Source: Chiridota heheva (taxonomy: Eukaryota > Echinodermata > Holothuroidea > Apodida > Chiridotidae). From it: a stretch of DNA of 64,000 nucleotides. The position numbers and the translations under genes were made by a program. This document shows, in pieces, positions 25,001-37,000 of the stretch. A model generated the notes under the pieces. That model was not told the origin of the DNA. It did no database searches and saw only the letters and a program-made list of their open reading frames with translations. The DNA lies in the NCBI GenBank assembly GCA_020152595.1, contig JAIGNY010000068.1, positions 62,001-126,000 of the forward strand. Reading direction: 5' to 3'. Each line of letters opens with the position of its first letter. Position 1 is the first letter of the stretch.

Positions 25001-28000
25001 TTTTAGTTGGATGTGTTGTTTTGTTGATGATAATATAGCAATATCATCTGCAAAGTCCAGGTCATCTAGTTTGGTTGAGAATCTTTACTTATTCCAGTTT
25101 CTCTATTTCTTACTGACTTTTTCATGATCCAGTTTATAAGCATCAGGAAAAGAAAGCCAGACATATAACAGCCTTGCTTCACTTGGTTTTGATGTTATAC
25201 CACTGTGATGTTTCTTAACCACAGCACATTTGAAGTCGTCATAGAGCATTTTGACGAGTCTAATATGTTTGTCCGGTATTTCATAAAGCCTCATGATTTG
25301 CCATAAGCTGTCTCTATGAACTGAATCAGAAGCTTTTTTGAAGTCGATGAAGTTTACATGCAGTGTTACTTCCCACTTGTTAACTTGTTCAATTATGTTC
25401 CGTAGGACAAATATTTGTTCTGATGTGATCCTTCCTTTTTAGAAACCTGCTCGCTCCTTTCCATCTAAGTCTTTCATTAATTCCTAGTCTAATTCTGTCT
25501 ATAATCACTTTGCTCAGGATTTTGCTGGCAATTGGTAAGAGTGTTATGCCTCTCCAGTTTTTGCATTGTTTGAGGTTCCCTTTCTTCGGTATTTTGATTA
25601 TTAGTCCTCTCTTTATTTTGATTATTTATTCCTCTCTTCCAGTTTGTCGGTATTTTGATTATTAGCCCTCTCTTTCAGTTTGCTGGTATTTTGATTATTA
25701 GTCCTCCTCCATTTTGTTGGTATTTTGATTATTAGTCCTCTCTTCCAGTTTGTTGGTATTTTGATTATTAGTCCTCTCTTCCAGTTTGATTATTAGTCCC
25801 CTTCCAGATTGTTGGTATTGTGATTATTAGTCCTCTCTTCCAGTTTGTTGGTATTTTGATTATTAGTCCTCTCTTCCAGTTTGTCGGTATTTTGATTATT
25901 AGTTTCTCTTCCAGTTTGACGGTATTTTGATTATTAGTCCTCTCTTCCAGTTTGTTGGTATTTTGATTGTTAGTCCTCTCTTCCAGTTTGTTGGTATTTT
26001 GATTATTAGTCCTCTCTTCCAGTTTGTTGGTATTTTGATTATTAGTCCTCTCTTCCAGTTTGTTGGTATTTTGATTATTAGTCCTCTCTTCCAGTGTGTT
26101 GGTATTTTAATTATTAGTCCTCTCTTCCAGTTTGTTGGTATTTGGATTATTAGTCCTCTCTTTCAGTTTGTTGGTATTTTGGTTATTAGTCCTCTCTCCC
26201 AGTTTGTTGGTATTTTGATTATTAGTCCTCTCTTCCAGTTTGATGGTATTTTGATTATTAGTCCTCTCTTCCAGTTTGTTGGTATTCTTTCATTCAGCCA
26301 AACTATATCTAGCAGTTCTTTCAATTTGTCAGTTGCAAATTCTATATCTGCTTTAAAAAGTTCTGCTTTGATTGAATCTATTCTAGGTGACTCCCCATTC
26401 TTCAACTGCTTGATAGCATTCCTTATTTCAATTCTATCTGGTTCGTAAATATCAATCTCATCTTATATGAAATTGGACTTTAAAAGAAACAAATGATAAA
26501 GAAACTACTTCAATGTTCAGGGCATTTATTAATCTTCCTATTCTTTCATTTTATGTAGATAATTGCAGCTAGACATTTGCAGAAGTCAGGCCGTGGCATT
26601 GCCAGTCCATTTGTGGAAGTTGAGATTATTGGCTGTGGGTATGACACAGGCAACAAATACAAGACGTGTACCAAAGGTAAGTAAGCCATCAGGGTAATAC
26701 CTCCAGCATCAAGCTCATCAAACAAGTTATCAGGTGCCAAATGTTACTGAATGATGCAACTGGGTGGTCCTCCACCAAAATAAGAAATTAATACTAAGTC
26801 AGGCATGTAAGACTTTCGATTGTATGATGAGAAACGCGTTTTTGTATTTTTGTTTACACCAAATTAATACTAGTGTTTTACACCCTTGGAGAACACTGTT
26901 GTACAGATTTGAAGAAAGTTACCTGATATCGAGAAATTACGTATTTTAAGTGATTTCGAGAAATATTTTGGGAATAAATTAACCCATAGCGGTACAGTTT
27001 AATGTTGCTATGAGTGCCAAGTTGACCAAGACCCTCATACAACTTTCATAAAGAAAGCGGACAGGTTAGCATCACCCATTGAGTGGATGCAAGTTGTTCA
27101 CAATAGTCAAAAACTGTCCCATTAATAAATCAGTGCTGCAATATAGCTGCAAAATCACAATTTTATCAAAGTTTTGACCCCGGGACCCCACGCCGCATTC
27201 ACTTCTGGCGACTCTTGTGCTAAGCGCTCTAGCTAGAAGCCTTAGGCTTCAGCATTGTAACATCAACGATATTTCAGCTTTTTGGTTCCGATGCGATAGC
27301 ATCAGGAACCTATGCAGTCATTATGGCGTGTGTGTATGTATGTGTGTATGTATATGTGTGTATGCGTGTATGTGTGTGACAGCCAGCTTGTAAACGCAGA
27401 TATCTCAACAACAATACATCGGATTCATAGCCATGTTGGCATCCCTGGCAATGACAGGGCTGATGCAGCTGCTACGCTTGCCCTCACCCTTCTCCCTACC
27501 CCTTAGCACTCTTTCTGACATCAAACCGCTTATCGCTTCCCTTGTTCGTGGCCGCAGGCAAACCTCATGGGACTCCCAAATTGATAACAAACTCCATGTC
27601 ATCCAGTCCACCATTCCGATCAAACCCACCATTCACAACCTATCCCGTGTCGACAACGTCCACATTACCCGCCTTAGAATAGGTCACACTCACCTCACTC
27701 ACTCCCACCTCCTTATTGGCTCCCCCCACCCTCTGCAACAATTGCCATTGAACCCTCACAGTCCATCACATTCTCCTTGCTTGCCCCCTGTACAACCTTC
27801 CCAAAGCTTCCCTCGCTCCCCACAACTCAATAGCTGAGCTCTTCCAAAAAAAAAACCTCCGGATAAAATTATATCCTTCCTTCATCATGCTTCCCTCTAC
27901 AACTTTATTTAGTCCTCCTCCCCCACCCCCTCTCTCTCTACATTATTTTTTCCCTCATATACCTCCTCTCTTGATCCCACATTTCTGGCTTTTAGCTCTC

Positions 28001-31000
28001 GTGTTTCTCTCAATCTCCCCCTGTTTACTCTCCTTCCTACCTCTGGAATGATCTTACCTCTCAGGCACAATTTGACCCTTGCTGTTGTGGTGCCGTTAAA
28101 CTCTCATCAAACAAACAAACAAACATATCTGGTACACCGATAGCCCATGTTCCGTAGATGTCTCCTATTGTTTTTGATTGTGATGTCATGCATATCAATG
28201 TCGTCGGGACTTAATGTAAATATCTTGAAATGTTCATATTTTAAAAACCACATGTCTGTTTTGTTTCATATTTGATATAATTATAATGTTAGTTGGTGTG
28301 TACATGTTCATGATGTAAAAACGTTGAATTTCATTAATATGGATAGTGGGCGGGGCTTAATATGATTTCGCTGAAAAGAGCTTGTAAACACGGTATCTCA
28401 AGAACAGTAAACTGGATTCATGTCATATCATGGTGTGTAGATGTGCCTTATTGTTTTTGGTGGTGATGACATGCATATTGATGAGTAGGTGGGGCTTAGT
28501 GTAAAAATCTTGAAATATTCATTTTTTAACAACCACATGTCTGTTTTGTTTTATATTTGGAATAATTATGATGTTAGTTAGTGTGTACATGTTCATAATG
28601 TAAAAACATTGAATTTTATTAATATGCATAGTGAGTGGGGATTAATATGATTTTGCTGAAAAGAGCTTGTAAGCACAATATCTCAAAAACTATGAACTGG
28701 ATTCACATCATGTGTGGTACACAGATAGCTCATTGTCTGCAAATGTGCCTAATATTCTTGGTGGTCATATCATGCATATTAATAAGTGGGCGGGGCTTAC
28801 AGTGAAAATTTTGAATAACTGATAAATGAGTAACTGTATGTCCGTTTTGCGTCATACTGGTCATGATTATATTGTCGGTTATTGTGTACATGCTTATGTT
28901 ATCAACAGATGTCATTAATATGCATGGTAGGTGTGGCTTAATGTAAAAGTGCTAAATGATGTAAACACCATACTGTACCTCAATAAGGGTATATCAAAGT
29001 TATGCCATACAGTATGTTGTACACAGATGGGTCATGGTCTGTACATATGTTCTAATGTTGTGGTAGTGCTGTCATGAATATTAATGAGTAGGCGGGACTT
29101 ACTGAAAGATTCTTAAAATATAATAAATGAGCAACTGTTTTTGCATCATGCTTGCTATGATAATGTTTTTAATTATTTTGCAAATGCTAATGTTATCAAC
29201 ATATTTATTGATCTGCATGATGGTTGTGGCTTATGAATAAATATCTTGGAACAAATATTTCATGATATGCAATGACATGACAGTTAATACAAATTTTGCA
29301 AATCAATCAGCTAATGGAGAAAAAAAAAAAGCATCTGAACCACAAAACCTTTTGGGTCTGGTTTGAAAGAAAGGTTGAAAATAGTACAAAGGAAGACGGT
29401 TGTGCAGTGACCAACAAGGTTGTTGATGATGGTATGTTTTAATCAACTCATGGAGAAAAAAATTCTTTTAATGCAATTGTGAAAAACAAATTGAAGTATA
29501 AATGTGTCTTGTTCTTTGGTTCATTCAGCTGACAATGGTTTCAACCCAGTGTTCAATGAGAGATGTGAATTTGACATCCAGAACCCTGAATTGGCATTCA
29601 TTAGATTTGTCATCCAAGATGAAGACATGTTTGGGGACCCCAACTTTCTTGGTCAAGCCACTTTCCCGTTGAAGTGCATAAGAACAGGTTTGTTACTGAA
29701 ACAGTCTTTTAATATTTTTTTAATTCATTTTAGATCAGTAGTTTTGATTTACATCAATATTGGCATATAATTGTCTCTAAAATGTGTCAAAATAAATCCA
29801 GTTTACAGTGGGAGTGCTTGTGGAAAACTGACTTGTGGGCCATTTTCCATTATGTAACAGACGTGAAAGGCTGGAGAATTGTCCCAGTAGACCATTGGGA
29901 GACACTAGGGTCTACCAGGTAGACCCCTGGGTACCCTTGGGGTCTACTGGGGCAATTATTCATTACACAATGGATGTGACAGGCTGGAAAATGGGCCTTG
30001 TGCAGGTTATGTCCTCATTTTTGACTTAAATCTAATATCTGATATAGAGAAGTATGATTCAAGTGGGAAATATTTGTAATGTTTCTAATGATAAAATATT
30101 AAGAAAATAACTACTGATGAATTTTGGTGCTCATATGTGAGAGTTGGCTGTTTCTGATGTTGTATTCTTCACATAAATGTCTTACCATGGCTTATGCTCC
30201 CAGCTTATCTAGCTAAAGCCACCTTTTTGTCTTGTTGCAACTAAAACAGTATTTATTTCTTTGAATTGTTTTGGTGAGTTTTTTTTTGTAGGATTTTTTT
30301 CTTCCAAATTTTTTTCCAGTCAGAAATTATACAACACACACGTATACATATGAAATATTTGTTTGCTTTATATGTCAAGACCACAGATCTTTTGGCAGTG
30401 TGCTTTTGCATATAAATTAACACACATAGTGAAGAACATACTATAAGTATTTAGAAGAAGGAAAATAGTTTCCATTTCTTGCTCTTTCTAAGATGGCTGG
30501 AATATGATTTGCTTTGATGAGTTTTACTGAATTTTTCTCTTGGCCAGGCTACCGATCAGTGCCTCTAAGAAATGGATACAGTGAACCGCTGGAGTTGGCC
30601 TCGCTGTTAGTCCATGTTGATAAAAGAGTCATAGGGGTAAGTGCTTATCTTCCTTTGCAGGTCACCGGTAGCAGAAAAGTCTTACTTTTGTGTTTATATA
30701 TGTAACATGAATGGAAGATTTTGATGCCTTAGTTCATCGCTTATGAAATAAACAGCAGTTGATTGATAAATAACCAATAAGTCCAATATTTAGGAGCCAA
30801 TCCAATCCTTTGTTAAGCTTTGCAAATTGATAGATGGGCTGGGTTGCTCATATAAAGCATCAGTGCAGCAATGATGCAAAGATCTTTGTTATGTTGCTCA
30901 AAGCTTCATGTACAAAATGTATGGAATAGTTTGTGGAAGGGATTTTAAGGTTACAATTATTTTTTTCACGAAGAACTAAACTTAATGTCATTTATTGATT

Positions 31001-34000
31001 TGTTTTATCACGTCATTCAAATAATAATTAGCACATGAATAATGAAAATTCAAAGTCATGAAAGGAAGTGCTCTGAAAAAAATGTATGTTTCAACTAGTA
31101 GAGCATTTTATTTAACATTGAGATAATATGGCTTCAATTTTTAAATATATACATACAAACATAGATATGTCTATGAAAGAATTAGATAAAAGAAACCTTA
31201 TTTAAAAAAAACATACCCTGAAACCCTCACCCCACCCCACCCATCCCTCACCCCACCCATCCCCACCCCACCCATCCTCACCCCACCCATCCCTCACCCC
31301 ACCCATCCCTCACCCCACCCATCCCTCACCCCACCCATCCCTCACCCCACCCATCCCTCACCCCACCCATCCTCACCCCACCCATCCCTCACCCCACCCA
31401 TCCCACCCCACCCATCCTCACCCCACCCATCCTCCCACCCATCCTCACCCCACCCATCCCTCACCCCACCCATCCCTCACCCCACCCATCCTCACCCCAC
31501 CCATCCCTCACCCCACCCATCCCTCACCCCACCCATCCCTCACCCCACCCATCCCCACCCCACCGTCCCCCACCCCACCCGTCCCCCCCCACCCCCCGTC
31601 ACCCCACCCGCCCCCACCCCACCCGTCCCCCACCCCACCCGCCCCCACCCCACCCGTCCCTCACCCCACCGGCCCCACCCCACCCGTCCCCCACCCCACC
31701 CGTCCCCACCCCACCCGTCCCCCACCCCACCGTCCCTCCCCCACCCCACCCCACCCGCCCCCACCCCACCCCCCCCGCCCCCACCCCCCGTCCCCCCACC
31801 CCACCGTCCCCCACCCCACCCGTCCCCACCCCACCCGCCCCCACCCCACCCGTCCCCCCACCCCACCCGCCCCCACCCCACCCGCCCCCACCCCCCCCCA
31901 TCCTCCACTCCACCCCCACCCCCCACCCCACCCGTCCCCCACCCCACCCGTCCTCCACCCCACCCGTCCCCTTACCCATCCCTCACCCCACCCATCCTCA
32001 CCCCACCCATCCTCACCCCACCCATCCCTCACCCCACCCCACATATGTAATGATACCATGTTACAACCGGTCAACAAGATTACCTATTGAAGACTGAAGA
32101 GGATGTACAGGCACGGATCCAGGAACTTTCGAAGGGGGTGGGGGGTTGCACACATTACTTGTGTGGAGGGTATATGTGGTCTGAAAGGGGGGGGCGTACC
32201 TCCCTGGATTCATGCCTGGTAATGGAAGTGAACCGACAAGATGTGCTGACATGTACAAATCTCAGCCACTGGATTAAAATATTGGGGGTGGATGATTGCC
32301 TCCCTCTGGCTATGCCACTGATCTTAGGCCTACTGGGGTAGGAGAGGGGATAAGACCATTTGCATATAAGTTTTTTTAATTTTGTTTTATGTCCTTAAAA
32401 AGATAACATAAATCAGGACTGTATTTTTGTTTACTTTTCAAGTCCCCTTGCCCTACAAGCAATTAACAATGATAAAACAACAATTGTGTTAGCTCCACTA
32501 CTTCGTTATTGGTCTGTATCATTGAGTCCCCAAATGGATAGTTTAATGCCAAGGTCCTCTTGGTCAGTATGTGAAGCACATGTGGTTGGATGTGTGTGTG
32601 TGCATGTATGGGTATGCAACAATTAATTTGTGTCGCCTATAACTCAAAAACTCAATACACACATGAACTAAAATTGGTGGATGGGTACCCTTGGCTCAGA
32701 ACATTTGTCTCCAAGGTTTTGGGGTATCAAATGAAACAAGTTTTTGGGGACTTATCATTTGAAGGAATTACTTGGTATGGTTACAAATTGCATAGGTGGG
32801 TAGGATTTAACATTCAAACAAAACAAAAAAATAATTTGGAATTTGCCCCATTTTAAACTCAAAATGTACAAGACCTATACCAACCCTATGTTGTACCATG
32901 ATACCTTGGTACATGAATTTGTGTCCCGTAGACTCTGGGGTCAAAGGTCACAGAGCTATTGACCACTTTTAACCATTGTCCCCTATACTTATAGAATGGT
33001 AAGTGTGACTTGAGCATGAATGGTGTCACTTGGTATGGTTACAAATTGTAGTGGGTATAATAAATGTGAAAAATTTCAGACCTAGTTGAAAACCAAGAGT
33101 ACATGTTCAAAGGTCACCAACAGGCTATTCAGTGATTAGGGTCAAGGATCAGAGGTTAAATATGTGATTTTAGGGGGTAATTACTAATTTGTATATTTTT
33201 GTGCCACTTTAAATTCCAAAAGTGCAAGACCTATACCAATCCTATGTTTATATCATATTGCACATGAACTTCTGTCCCATATACTCTGGTGTCAAAAGTT
33301 CAAAGGTCACAGCTAGTGACCCCTTTAACCATTTCTCCGCATAGTCATCATTTATAGCCACATTAAGTTCCAAAATTGCCAAGACCTATACCAATCCTCA
33401 GTTTGAACTTGTGTCCCGTAAACTTTGGAGTCAAAAGTTCAAAGGTCACAGAGCTAGTGACCCTTTTTAAACATTTTTTCCATAGTTATTATTAATTAGT
33501 AGCTATTTCTTCCACTATGCTGTATGCTCAAGGTGATGAGATCAGCAACACTATTGATTGCTTGTTAGATTTTGAAACTACTCCTAAAAATGTGGTGAGT
33601 AATGAAGTCAAAAAAGCTTTTCTGGTAGAAGGTTATTTCAAATTCATCATTCATTCATTACACAAAAATTTGGCTTTTAAAACTTTCACATAGTACTTGG
33701 AATTACTTCAATTTTGATGAATATGTGTTTGACTGTGTTATGATGAACATTTATATTCCAGAACTGTGTGTCCATAGCAAATGTGAGTAAAAGATAAACC
33801 ATCACTTTGTGGTATTCATCAAAAGCTAAGAAATATGTAGCAAAATTTTCTGCATCAAAATGGGATTATTATTGCAGTATGTAGAACAATGTGTAGTTTT
33901 TCTTTTGAGAATTTCTTTTGAAAAAATCCTTATGTTTCATTTGGTATTTTACAATGTAAAGATTTGTGTATGTTAATGATGATTACGTACAAATTATTAC

Positions 34001-37000
34001 TAGGGTTTTAGGATGTTGTAGGGAATGGTTTAGTTGATTACTTGTTAAGGCGCTGATTAAATTATCATTTATTCCTTTGTTTTTTCCAGTGCTACTTTAG
34101 GAAACATTTTCTTTTAAATCATTATACAATGTTACAAAGTGTGGGGTATATTTCCTGGAAACCTCTCTTATTTCTATATATGCCTCTTGAAATTTCAATG
34201 CATTAGAAAAATGTAAATGAGCAAAAGTATTCTCAGAATCATATACAACTTGCATAACTTGGTGTGTGTAATCTAAAACGATCACTCATTTTTTTTTGCT
34301 TGGTGTGTCCTCAAAAGACTCATATTTTTGTGCAGTAGTTTTGGCCATTTTAAGAAAGTGGATATTTTTTGTGGTATATGTTTTGTTTAAGCAAAACCTG
34401 TCATAGATTATTTTATTTTAAAATTTTATTTTGTTATTTTGTTTTTTCTTTTGTTGATTTTTGACAGCCCTGTAGATCATGTGCATGCAAATAGCATTCA
34501 AACATTCAGCTTAAAACATAGTTCAAACAAAGTAACTAGTGCTCAACAGTGTTTACATTACTGAGAAAGATACAGGATTCCCATGTCTTATAATTTACCT
34601 CTTAGATAAAATACAAGGGGAATTTCCTATTGCTTTAGTACATAATATTTAAACTAACTGATAAATCCCCTCTAGGTAGTGTGAACCCTAGTGCACAACA
34701 TGCTGCTTTTGTCATTAACCAAATTATCATGCATCCATTCAAGACTAGTGTGGGAGGATTCACATGTAGTTCTAGAATTTCTTTTATACCAAGCCCACAT
34801 TAATATTGAAACATCAATATGTGTATACTTATTCTCTACTCTCATTTGATTCTAGCACCATGATTTTATAACATCCTTTTGGCACATGGAACTCTTGACT
34901 CACAGTGCCATTAAACTGCAACAAACAAACAATTATTTCTTGTAAGTTGTGTTTGTATATGACTGCTGCAAAGGTTAAATCACAAAGTAGACAGCGATGA
35001 GAAATGCACCATATGCTGATGTCAACCGACACCAACTCTCACTCGTTCAAAAGTGCACGTCTTGACAAGCATTAGCACTGACTTCAAATGAAGATGCATG
35101 TCTTTTGTGCAATTAAATGATTTGTAAGAAATACTATGAATGAATGGAGTAGTATATATAAATGACTAAAGCAGGCTTCAGTTGTTTCCTGAAGAAAAAG
35201 AAAAAAAATTGGAAAAAAAAAAACTAAACTCGGCATGTGTAACTTTTTTTGAGAATTTTTGTTTTGTTGCAGTTTATGACTTTCAATGCCTCTATTCCAA
35301 TAAGATTACATCACATGTTTCTTCAACTATTATGCACGTTTTTTGGGTGGAGGGGGAAGGGCAGAGGCTTCTTTGCACAATTTGGTACTTTAATTTCATG
35401 GCTCCATATGTTATAATTATGTGGACTAGGTGAAAGACCTTTTTGCCAACTTTGATAAATGCCTCGTGACCTGCTCTTTTGCAGGAATGTGATGATGAGG
35501 ATCTGTACGCTTCCATCCAGTTCTTGAGAGAGAAAACAGAAGAGCTGTCCAAGATTGTAGCTGAGGGGGACATGTCATCAGATAGCACCAGCCTTAAGCA
35601 ACGAGAACTCAACACATGTCAGGAGAAGCTGTTTCAGCTCACAGAGGAAAGAAGGTATGGATTATCATCATGTAGTATTCAGATCATAAAATCAAACCTA
35701 CTTTGTTGGCATTTATCGCACAAATTAATTTGTATATTACTAGAAAAGTTTCCTTACCTTAGTCTTAAATCTCTCTGTGCCCTGCAGCACATAAAGGTCA
35801 TAATGCTCACTGTTCAACCTTCATGATCCTCTGCAGCTCTCCGTACCTCTGGCCAACTTCTCCACCCATTTAAAAAACCAGAAAACAAAATGTCTCATTA
35901 TTTTCAAAGATTGATACAAAAAAGCAATCCAAGGAGTTGCTTAAGCATACAGCATTGTGAAGGAATAGCTAACAGGGTCACTTTAGCTCTGTGGCTTTTG
36001 ACCTTGTACCCCAGAATCTACGGGACACAAGTTCATGTGTCAAGTTATCATGGTACAACACAAGGTTGGTATAGGTCTTGCAACTTTTGGAGTTTAAAAA
36101 TTCCATTAATTACCATTCAAAAAATATGTGGGAAAATGACTTAAAGCAGTCACTAGTTCTGTGGAATTGACTACTTGACCCCAGATTTACAGGACACAAT
36201 TTCATGTATTAAGGTATCATGGTACAACATAGGGAAGTACGAATCTTGCCCTCTTGGGAGTTTAAAGCGGTACTAAATTCTACAAATTACCACATAATCA
36301 CCTCCTAATATCGCATATTTGAAATGTTTTGGCATTTATCTTACACTACTATATGACACCTCCCACTCTCGGATCACTCTTACCATTCCAAAACTATAGG
36401 GGGAAAGGGGTCACTAACTCTGTGACCTTTGATCTTTTGACCCCAGAGATTATGGGACACAAGTCATGTACCACAGTATTATGATACAAACATAGGATTG
36501 GTACAGTTCTTGCATTTCTTTAATTTAAAGTGGCACAAAAATGTACATAATTACCCCCTAAAATCACATATTTGATCTCTGACATCTGATCCTTGACCAT
36601 AATCACTGAAACAACTGAAATTTTTCACATTAATCATACCCTATTGTATGACAGCAATCATGCTCACGTCACACTTACCATTTCATAAGTATAGGGGGAA
36701 ATGGTGAAAAGTTGTCAATAGCTCTTTGACCTTTTGACCCCAGATTCTCAGGACAAATTCATGTACCAAGGTATCATGGTACAACATAGGGTTGCTATAG
36801 GTCTTGTACTTTTTGAGTTTAAAATGATTCAAAATTTTGCATAAAAAGCTTTTCTTTGACCCATGACCTTTGACCTTTTGACTTCAATTAATTTTAATTT
36901 TTGTTAGAATGTTAAACCCTACCCACCTATGCAATTTGTAAAGATACCAAGTAATTCCTTCAAAAGGATATCAGCCATCACCAAAAAGTTGTTTCATTTG

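Noticed and set aside
24289-25127. Plus-strand frames of 61-122 codons rich in Phe, Leu and Ser
   Set aside because: They are antisense to the minus-strand LINE RT, whose motifs are clearly readable in the opposite direction.
25927-26448. Plus-strand frame of 173 codons with repeated [12 protein letters not shown]
   Set aside because: Antisense of the 36-bp minisatellite in the LINE; hydrophobic look is a by-product, not a membrane protein.
29324-29431. Longer exon version running from the A-rich end of the repeat ([11 protein letters not shown] frame) into the microexon
   Set aside because: Its acceptor would enter in phase 0 while the upstream exon ends in phase 1; the residues do not resemble a C2 domain.
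31540-32077. Minus-strand Gly/Trp-rich frames of 126-138 codons
   Set aside because: Translation of the C-rich 15/16-bp array; not a glycine-rich protein gene.
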